DNA from: Amorphophallus konjac
Taxonomy: Eukaryota; Streptophyta; Magnoliopsida; Alismatales; Araceae
Length of the DNA: 64,000 bases
Direction of reading: 5' to 3'
NCBI GenBank assembly: GCA_022559845.1
Contig: CM040117.1
Span: 149,548,732 to 149,612,731, forward strand
The notes below the pieces were generated by a model. That model saw only the letters and a list, made by a program, of their open reading frames with translations, did no database searches and was not told the DNA's origin. Below, in pieces: positions 56,442 through 64,000 of this stretch. The first letter of the stretch is position 1. Every line of letters begins with the position of its first letter. A program made the translations under genes and the position numbers.

Positions 56442-56549
56442 ATCCGGTATGAGGCGGAGGTTTGATCCGAAGATCGCGCTCACGCAAATGTGCCCCTTTC
56501 CCAACAGGCGTAGCCTACCGTTCATGAAACATCTTTTAATATACCAGAT
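56442..56549 (-). ncRNA. Motif 1 copy E (CHR(-) leader)
   Basis: On the minus strand, ATCTGGTAT (56549-56541) pairs with ATACCGGAT (56450-56442), 9 bp with one G-U. Helix ATGT (56532-56529)/ACAT (56491-56488); hairpin TAGGC-TAC-GCCTG (56517-56505); GGGAAAG; GCGTGAG; hairpin GATC-TTCG-GATC (56475-56464); then AAACCTCCGCCTC. It lies 57 nt after the LTR and 137 nt before the gag ATG. Confidence 0.65.
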
Positions 56550-56589
56550 GAAGTGGAGCACCTGGGACCGACTACCCTAGACTCAAACT

Positions 56590-56602
56590 GGCTCTGACAC
56601 CA
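56590..56602 (-). promoter_or_regulatory. Primer-binding site of CHR(-)
   Basis: Minus strand TGGTGTCAGAGCC, one base from the initiator tRNA-Met site TGGTATCAGAGCC, 3 nt inside the 5' LTR edge. Confidence 0.85.
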
Positions 56603-56605
56603 ATT

Positions 56606-58101
56606 AGATGCAGGACGACTACGAGACTCGACTTGGACTTATTGCGACCTTGGACTCTAAAGGACGACGCGACTAAAGAGACAACGCGACCAGCAACAAC
56701 ACCACAAGCGCGGCACCTAACGAGCTCCAGAAGAGGCAATCATGCCCCAAACAAGAAGCTTTAACTCACAGTCATCCCCGACGAGGGAAACATGACGATC
56801 TGCACGGTTGGAAAATCGGCTTTAAGTCTTGGGTGGTCAGCTTACTCTCGTGCTCGGAATGAGTCACGGGACGGATCTCGCACTCACAACTCTCAGCGGT
56901 GACTAACTTAGCTTGCTAGGAAATAAACTAACGCACATGCAGCGGCATTCTAGAATGGATACTAGCTAAGCAAGCACGACAAAAGGGAGAGGCAAGTGTA
57001 CCTCCACGCTCAGGGCGTGGGGAAGACGTCCCGGCCGAGATCCGGAACTCCCGGTATAAAAATAATTATTAATTACAGAATTGATTCTACAGCCCACTCC
57101 ACGCAGGGAGGTAATAGGAAACACGTGGGGTCCGGGAGCACCAATCTCGGGTTGACGGGCAGCAGTCGGTGGCGCTCGGGCGGACGTGGTCGGTCGGTTC
57201 AGCTCGGTTCACTCGGGCCCGCAGGACAGCACGTGGGACTGTCTACTGGTACGATTACATTCGGGGGGCTCCTGGCTGCAGCGACTGGTGGGGGCGTCTC
57301 TGTAGTGTCCCGGGTCGATCCCCGGGAGCGGCGGTCACTGGAGTGGAGTCGGGTGATTTCTTGGGATTTATTTCCCAAGGCTATCCCGCGGCTCTACTTC
57401 AGGCCAAATCTGCGCACTCTGACGAGAACGGCTGGTACGCCCAGCTCTGACGTTCGATAGAGACGCTTTAGGTACCGTTGGAAAGAGGACTCAAAATTCT
57501 ACGACATACTAGAAATCCAGATCCATCCAACAGCTGGATTGGAAATGAAAATGACTACAAACGGAATGAGCACTCTATCATGAAACAGAGAACATGCAGG
57601 GCAGAACATGAACGTCCTGTTCAAGGGGTTTGACAAAATATGATCAAATGAAAGATTTAGGACCTGCGAATTTTATGGTGGAAAGAGGGGAGGGTGTCGG
57701 TGACGCACATAGTTTTTTTGTAATTTTCTGACAACGTTTGAGGGGTGAGAAAATTCGGCTACCAGGATCTATCTCACAGATCTGCACATAGGCAGACTTT
57801 GAGGGGGGAAAACAAGAGACTGGGAAAGGGGGCAAACGGACCCAGATCGGCGTGAAAATTAACTGGGATTGACTGACGATGGGGGGAACCTACCCTTAAA
57901 ATTTCATCACGATCCAACGGTTGGATCTCCCGTACCAGCCCTTTCACCGAGCTGCTGTCCTGCAACTCTGAATTTCGGGGCAGCAGATGGTGGCCGGCTT
58001 GTGGTGGCTCGACAGCGGCACGAACGACGGCGGTGGTGATTGATCACAGCAAGTAGAGGAAGAGGGGAAGAGGAAGAAATTTAAGAGAGATGGAGGATTT
58101 G
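56606..58101 (-). repeat. 5' LTR of CHR(-), truncated by CHR(+)
   Basis: 1496 bp matching 49125-50622. At 58101 the match stops after GGAGGATTTG, where the other copy continues with GATCTAGATC. The rest should lie beyond CHR(+). ATTTG (58097-58101) is the candidate duplication. Confidence 0.92.
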
Positions 58102-60074
58102 TGATGGGAATCAACTCTGAACACGTACATTTTATTTTTTATATTTGTGTCCTTTTGTTTATATTTATACCTTTGGCTAATTGGGTTTGCAATTGTAAGG
58201 CATTATAAGCCAAAGGGTTAGTCTTTAAAGTCTTTGGGTTTCTATGTAATATGCTAGTGGGTCCAGCAGGGTCCCCCACCCTCTTTCCCGTTGGTCCACC
58301 AAGGTCCTAGGGCCCATGTGGGGCTGGTTCAAAGTCCAAATTTGGACTTGGACCAGGGGGGACAAAATGACGAAAATTCAATATTTTCTACCACAATTTT
58401 CAAAGGGGCTCCCCCTTCTTTGTCCCATGTGGGAATTATTTAATCCTTTTTATTTCCTCCTTTCCTTTTATTCCCCTTTGACCAAGGGCATTAGTGGTCA
58501 TTTGTCCTAGGTCCAGGGTTTAGTATTTAAGGTCTCTTATTGTATTTTAATCACTTTTAATGAGAAAAAAATACAAGAATTTATGTGAAAATCAGCCTTG
58601 GGCGCACCCCCCTCTCTCCTCCTTGTTCTTGTTCTTGCTTGTTCTTCATTTTCTTCCTCTTGATCCACGGTGTGAAGCCCTCAATATTGGAGGGAATCCA
58701 ATTTCTATCTTCCCTCTAGACTGTGAAGCTCCACCACCGCCGTTCGTGCCGACATCGGAGCCGCCAGCAAGCCGCCACAAGCCGTCATTTCCCCTGCTGT
58801 CCTAAACTCCGAGTTCCAGAACAGCAAGCTAAAGAAGAGGTCGGTTCTCCCAGCTCCTAGCTCTGATCGAGCTGAGATTTTGAGAGCTTGTTGCTCTTTC
58901 TGTTATCTTTCCAACAATATAGATTTTTCCCCATTCAGATCCCGTTTGATATTTTCTCGATATTTTTAATCCACCCCTGACAGTCTGCCAGTTAGCAGAT
59001 CTACAGGATAGTAGTCTGTTCTTATATTTTTTTCATCCTCTTAGTCATCTCTAGAAAATCTACAAATATTCATGCGGGATCCCCACATAACCCCCCTTCA
59101 CCCATCATTTTTTTGGAGTCTAGATCTATTATTTTTCTGTCGGTCAAAATTCATTTTCAGGCAGATCTCAGTCTGCCCTGTGTGTCTGTAAGTCCGAGCC
59201 AACAGAAACCTTTGAAGAATAGTCATTTTCATTTTCAATCCATTCACTTGATGGATTTGAAATAATTATATGTTGTATCTCTTCGAGTCCTCTATCCATC
59301 GGAACCAAGTTCGCCTCGATCCGACACCGGATCTGGGCGCAAGAATTCTTTTCGTGAAGGTGCGCAGATCAAATTCGAGCCCAGCCAGTAGAAGCAGTAC
59401 GAGAATTAATTCCTCGGATAATACGCCGGCACACCATCGGTCTCCGTCACTCCCGGGGGTCGACCAGCAACCCCAGCAGGGCCCCAGCAGGCCGCATCAG
59501 CAAGGAGACGCCCGGGCACCGCTGTCCCAGCAACTGGACCCACCTGCTATCCCGCGGGCCCCGCAGTATCGTGCCAATCAGCAGCCCGTCTCCGGCCCGA
59601 GAACCGTCTAAATTGCTGCCCGTCAACCCAAGTTCGCTACTCCCGGGTCCCACATTGTAACCTTTTACCTCCCTGCGTGGAGTGGGCCTTAAAATAATTT
59701 CTGTAATTATTGTTAATATTTGTACACCGGGAGTACATGCTTCGGCCGGGGTCATCTTCCCCACGCCCGGAGCGTGGAGGTAAACTCGCCTCCCTCTTTA
59801 TCGCATTTGCTCAATTTGTATATTTTCATATGCCGCTACTAGAGTGATAGGGTAAATTATCTCGTTACATCATATCAATCACGGCTGCGAGAGAGAGCGA
59901 GACCATCCCGTGACCCGATCCGGGCACGAAACTGTGAGTTGACCACCCTAGCTCTTTGTCGGTTTCTCAACCGCGCACGTCCGTACGCTTTCCTCGTTAG
60001 GGACGATCGCGAGTTTGCCTAGAGTCCAAGGATTGCATATCAATTGGCGTCGAATCGCGTCCCGTCCTGCATCA
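58102..60074 (+). repeat. 5' LTR of CHR(+)
   Basis: 1973 bp, TGATGGGAATC...CCTGCATCA. A promoter-like TTTAAGGTCTCTTATTG near 58526 is followed by a long leader. The U5 half contains the same GGGCGTGG/CCACGCCC and CGGCCGGG blocks as CHR(-), inverted because of orientation. Small ORFs inside (for example 59270-59611) mirror LTR ORFs at 63563 and in CHR(-) and are not supported as genes. Confidence 0.93.
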
Positions 60075-60155
60075 AATTTGTTTTAGAGCGAGTCGAGTCT
60101 AGGGTCGTCTACCGTAGCATGTTCTAAGTCTGCCTAAGGTGTCTCATTGCACTCT

Positions 60156-60267
60156 ATATCCGGTATATTAAAAGGTGTTCTCGGAACGGTAGGCTACGCC
60201 TATTGGGAAAGGGGCACACTTGCGTGAGTGCGGTCTTAGGATCAAACCTCCGCCACGTACCGAATAT
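60156..60267 (+). ncRNA. Motif 1 copy D (CHR(+) leader)
   Basis: ATATCCGGTA (60156-60165) pairs with TACCGAATAT (60258-60267), 9 of 10 positions. Helix GTGT (60175-60178)/ACAC (60216-60219); hairpin TAGGC-TAC-GCCTA (60190-60202); GGGAAAG; GCGTGAG; hairpin GGTC-TTAG-GATC (60232-60243, one G-U); then AAACCTCCGCC. It lies 82 nt after the LTR and 104 nt before the gag ATG. Confidence 0.65.
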
Positions 60268-60370
60268 TGGAGTTTAGGTCCTTCACTTCGCCTTGGTCGG
60301 TGCATTCCAACCCCGTGTCCTTTGCATGCCCACGCGTAGGGGTACCCAATACTCACCACCACCACCACCT

Positions 60371-61818
60371 ATGGCAGATCCCCGTGTCCCTAGTCCCGAT
60401 GCATCATCGGTGGTCGACATGTTTGGAGCTATTATGGGAAAAATGGATGATTTGAGTGCTCGAGTGGATAAGATGGAAGGATTGAGCATGCGAGTGGATG
60501 GCCTATGCGCACGTTTGGAAGAAAGGATGAAGGCCATAGAGGATAGGGCTGTAGAGTCAGACCAGTCTTTTCATGGTCTGGTAGGGAGAGTAGCCGTCCT
60601 AGAGAGACCCCCAGTGGAGGCGCACCCCGCACTGACACATGGTCAACAGGAGCCGATTCAGCCACATGCTTCTCCTAGGGCTCTAGGGGTAGATGATAGG
60701 AGGCATCGAGTCCCCGAGGTAGCTGACTATGAGTCTGACAACAAAATGGGGGGATATGGTCGTGACCTCGTGTTCAACGGACCCTAGGGACCGTTCGTGC
60801 AGACCCTCCCACTTTTGACGGGTCCTTAGACCCAAAGGTCTATCTTGATTGGGAGGCCGGCATGGACTGATATTTCGAGTGGTTTGAGATGACGGACCAC
60901 CGAAAGTCAAGTTTGCCAAAATGAAACTGCTAGGGCAGGCACAAACTTATTGGAGGAACATGGAGAACCTGCTGTTTCACCGTCAGGAGCCCCAGGTAGA
61001 GACGTGGGATGAGATGAGGTCCAAACTTAGGAAGAAGTACCTTCCTACCTCCTACCGCCAGCGTCTCACAGACAGATGGTAGAGTCTCACCCAAGGAGAT
61101 CGGTCCGTCTCCGATTACATCACCGAGTTTGATGAATACTTTTTACGATGTGACGCCACGGAGGAAAGCTCCCTAACTGTTTCCCGTTTCGACGTGGTTT
61201 GCGGCCACACCTACATTATGAGCTTTTCCACCGCAAGGGGGACAAGTTAGAGGACGTGTATCAGGTTGCTCTCGAGATGGAATAGTTTGAGGGAGAGTTC
61301 GAGTCTACCCAACGGTTGGGCCCCGTCCCTCTTCGTAGTGCCGAGCCACGGAGCTCCTTAGGCCCATATCCGAGGGCCCCCATGGCTCGACCTCACGAGC
61401 CCGCCCGTCAGGAGCAATTCGCTCCAAGGCCTCGCCCTTCCCCACCAAGGGATCTACCTCCACCCCAACCACCGGCACCCATTGCCCGCCCCCGAGACCT
61501 ATTGCCCATCCTCTGGCACCCACACCTCCTCCCCTATTGCCTACACCCCCAGTCCGTCGGGAGGATAAGGGTAAGGGACCACTTATCGGAGAGACTAGTA
61601 GGTCACGACTGTAGTGTTATCACTGTCAGGGGTTTGGCCACTTTGCCGGCCAATGTCCCAGTCGTACATCACTATCCCTAGGGGACAAAAGGGTTGGAGA
61701 AGCTCCACCTTCTGGGATTGTGTCTGTCCGCTATGAGGCCGAGCCAGAATTAGCTGATGAATTCTATGAAGAAGATCCGGAAGAACCCATTGACACCCAG
61801 GATGCAGCACTCGGATGA
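60371..61818 (+). pseudogene. CHR(+) Gag, broken
   Basis: Start taken at ATG 60371 (MADPRVPSPDASS) by analogy with CHR(-), although the frame opens earlier. It has a coiled coil (MDDLSARVDKMEGLSMRVDGL), then the capsid region with stops near 60785, 60870, 61080 and 61285 plus a shift near 61190. A CCHC knuckle CYHCQGFGHFAGQC lies at about 61615-61656. An acidic tail (EAEPELADEFYEEDPEEP) ends at about 61818, where the CHR(-) polyprotein continues into protease. Confidence 0.82.
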
Positions 61819-61985
61819 TGACCACCTAGGGGTGATGTCACCACATTAAGTCTAGGGTCATGCATGAGTCAGTTTTTCTTCTTTGTGTGGTTTGTTTGTG
61901 TGGTTTGTTAGGAGTCTATGCATGCATTTGCCAAGTGCTTGGTGAGTCTATGTACGTCAGTCGAGTCAGTCTTATGCAAGCTCGC
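61819..61985 (+). other. Filler at the pol deletion junction of CHR(+)
   Basis: About 165 bp with GTGTGGTTTGTT and TGCATGCATTTG repeats replaces protease, RT, RNase H and most of integrase. No similarity to CHR(-) is seen. Confidence 0.6.
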
Positions 61986-62340
61986 AGATGTCAGTCTCTT
62001 ACGAGAGTGAGGCAAGTCGGATATAATGGGTACATTGTAGACTTGCCGGAGTATGGGATCAGCTCTACATCCATGTCTCGGATCTAGTCACCTACAGGGA
62101 CCCAGCGGTGATTCCTAGTGAGTCTTCAAGCTGCCTCCTCCCCTTTGAGAGTGACCCCACCCCGGAGTGTCCACCACTAGCCTCGTTCCCACAGCAGCAT
62201 GCGCATATTGAGTATATATGGAATGAGCAGGTGGCAGTTACTTGGAGGGGAGCGTACCCGTGCTACTTGGTACGGTGATGGATCCGCCGGAGCTACTCGA
62301 GCAGTCGCACCCCTTACTCGACGGGGTCGAGTTCTTCCCA
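61986..62340 (+). pseudogene. CHR(+) integrase C-terminus and chromodomain remnant
   Basis: RQVGYNGYIVDLPEYGISS matches the CHR(-) segment, followed by a frameshifted match to VTYRDPAVIPSES and PECPPLASFPQQ. A decayed chromodomain-like stretch ends at CACCCGGGGAGAAT before the LTR. Frameshifts prevent translation. Confidence 0.75.
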
Positions 62341-62352
62341 CCCGGGGAGAAT

Positions 62353-64000
62353 TGATGGGAATCAACTCGGAGCACGTACATTTTATTTTTTGTATTTGTG
62401 TCCTTTTGTTTGTATTTATACCTTTGGCTAATTGGGTTTGCAATTGAAAGGCATTATAAGCCAAAGGGTTAGTCTTTAAAGTCTTTGTGTTTCTATGTAA
62501 TATGCCAGTTAGTCCAGCAGGGTCCCCCACCCTCTTTCACATTGGTCCACGTAGGTCCTAGGGCCCATGTGGGGCTGGTTCAAAGTCCAAGTTTAGATTT
62601 GGACCAAGGGGGGACAAAATGAAGAAAATTCAATATTTTCTACCACATTTTTCAAAGGGGCGCCCCCTTCTTTGTCCCATGTGGGAATTGTTTAATCTTT
62701 TTTATTTCCTCCTTTCCTTTTATGCCCCTTTGACCAAGGGCATTAGTGGTCATTTGTCCTAGGTCTAGGGTTTAGTATTTAAGGTCACTTATTGTATTTT
62801 TATCACTTTTAATGAGAAAAAATACAAGAATTTGTGTGAAATTCAGCCTTGGGCGCACCCCCCTCTCTCCTCCTTGTTCTTGTTCTTGCTTGTTCTTCAT
62901 CTTCTTCCTCTTGATCCTGGGTGTTAAGCCCTCAATATCGGAGTGAATCCAATTTCTATCTGCCCTCTGGAGTGTGAAGCTCCACCAGTGCCGTTCGTGC
63001 CGCCATCGGAGCCGCCAGCAAGCCACCACAAGCCGCCATTTCCCCTGCTGTCCTGAACTCCGAGTTCCAGAACAGCAAGCTAAAGAAGTGGTCGGTTCTC
63101 CCAACTCCCAGCTCTGATCCAACAATATAGATTTTGCCCCATTCAGATACCGTTTGATATTTTTCTTGATATTTTTAATCCACCCCTAACAGTCTGCCAG
63201 TCAGTAGATCTACAAGATAGCAGTCTGTTCTTATATTTTTCTCATCCTCTTAGTCATCTCTAAAAAGTTCCCAAAAATTCCTGCGTGATCCCCACATACC
63301 CCCCCTCCACCCATAATTTTTCTGGAGTCTATATCTATTATTTTTCAGTCGGTCAAAATTCATTTTCAGGCAGATCTAAGTCTGCCCTATGTGTCTGTAA
63401 GTCCAAGCCAGCAGAAACCTTTTAGGAACAATCATTTTCATTTTCAATCCATTCACTTGATGGATCTGAAATAATTATATGTTGTAGCCCTTCGAGTCCT
63501 CTGTCTATCGGTACCAAGTTCGCCTCGATCCGACACCACATCTGGGCGCAAGAATTCTTTTCGTGATGGCGCGCAGATCAGATCTGAGCCCTGCCAGCAG
63601 AAGCAGTCTGGGAATTAATTCCTCGAATAATACGCCGGCACACTATCGGTCTCCGCCACTCTCGGGGGTCGACCAGCAACCCCAGCAGCGCCCCAGTAGG
63701 CCACAACAGCAAGTAGACGCCCAGGCACCACTGTCCCAGCAACCGGACCCACCTGCTGTCCCACGGGCCCCGCAGAACTGTGCCGATCAGCAGCCCGTCT
63801 CCGGCCCGAGAACCGTCCAAATTGCTGCCCGTCAACCCAAGTTCGCTACTCCTGGGTCCCACATTGTAACCCTTTACCACCCTGCATGGAGTGAGACTTA
63901 AAATCATTTCTATAATTATTGTTAATATTTGTACACCGGGAGTACGTGCTTCGGCCGGGGTCATCTTCCCCACGCCCGGAGCGTGGAAGTAAACTCGCCT
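62353..64000 (+). repeat. 3' LTR of CHR(+), truncated by the window end
   Basis: TGATGGGAATC start; 1648 bp visible of an expected ~1970. Matches 58102-59795, with one deletion near 63115 of sequence present around 58865-58910. Confidence 0.95.

Larger units (their letters stand above)
49125..58101 (-). mobile_element. CHR(-): chromodomain Ty3/gypsy, minus strand, nearly complete
   Basis: 3' LTR at 49125-51121, 5' LTR from 56606, interrupted at 58101. Gag, protease, RT, RNase H, integrase and chromodomain lie between in the usual Ty3/gypsy order. It was inserted into copia-2; GTACC (49120-49124) is the candidate duplication, with the partner beyond the window. The RT block [33 protein letters not shown] and the chromodomain form suggest the Galadriel/CRM side of the chromoviruses (inference). 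It is the only element here with a recognisable pol, so it could once have supplied proteins to relatives such as CHR(+). Confidence 0.93.
58102..64000 (+). mobile_element. CHR(+): deleted chromodomain Ty3/gypsy element inserted in the CHR(-) LTR
   Basis: LTRs start TGATGGGAATC at 58102 and 62353; the 3' LTR is cut by the window end. Its Gag and its remnant of the integrase C-terminus and chromodomain are related to CHR(-), but protease (mostly), RT, RNase H and the integrase core are missing. The LTR right-hand parts (R-U5) of the two families are alike, while the U3 halves differ. Confidence 0.92.

Noticed and set aside
60240..60270. GGTTTGATCC on the minus strand of motif 1 (B-box-like), suggesting a tRNA or Pol III SINE
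   Set aside because: No A box at the right spacing and no cloverleaf; copies A-C do not keep the sequence, while the helices are kept.
1..64000. Host protein-coding, tRNA, rRNA, telomeric or organellar sequence
   Set aside because: No supported exon structure, cloverleaf, rRNA segment or telomere repeat was recognised.

Overview
This window looks like intergenic DNA from a large plant nuclear genome. I found no convincing host gene, tRNA or rRNA. Nearly everything that can be recognised is LTR retrotransposon sequence of plant type: Tat/Ogre-like Ty3/gypsy, chromodomain Ty3/gypsy, a Tekay/Del-like gypsy, and SIRE-like Ty1/copia. They are inserted into one another. The species cannot be named from the sequence.

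Layout. 1-11535 holds older debris: a minus-strand gypsy LTR (1-403) next to a minus-strand copia LTR piece (404-1135), a decayed integrase with its downstream minisatellite and LTR ('W', 1441 to about 5728), and the 3' tail and truncated 3' LTR of a second Tat-like element ('X', about 8040-11535). Copia-2 begins at 11536 inside the X LTR. Its 5' LTR is split at 12243 by the Tat/Ogre-like element 'Y' (12244-44963, duplication CTCAC). Y is itself split by copia-1 (15209-27537, duplication CCTAT), just after the Y gag start, and by a Tekay-like element with LTRs of nearly 4 kb (33861-42921, duplication ATGTC). The copia-2 LTR resumes at 44969, followed by its PBS and gag. Copia-2 is then interrupted at 49125 by a nearly complete minus-strand chromovirus, CHR(-). 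The 5' LTR of CHR(-) is interrupted at 58102 by a related plus-strand chromovirus, CHR(+), which has lost most of pol and runs off the window.

Most of these elements appear non-autonomous. Only CHR(-) keeps protease, reverse transcriptase, RNase H, integrase and chromodomain, and those carry stops and frameshifts. Copia-1 and copia-2 share the same reduced design: an N-terminal capsid half, a coiled coil, zinc knuckles, and no pol in the sequence visible.

The most interesting signal is a structured element of about 107-112 nt (motif 1) seen five times: 19648-19754, 20701-20807, 49021-49124, 60156-60267, and 56442-56549 on the minus strand. It occurs in two copia elements (after gag) and two chromoviruses (between PBS and gag). 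The primary sequence diverges while the helices are kept by paired changes, so it looks like a selected RNA fold. Other unusual signals are a 71-bp tandem array that repeats part of a primer-binding site, a second shared leader/LTR motif (motif 2), and family-specific arrays of short palindromes in several unrelated LTRs.
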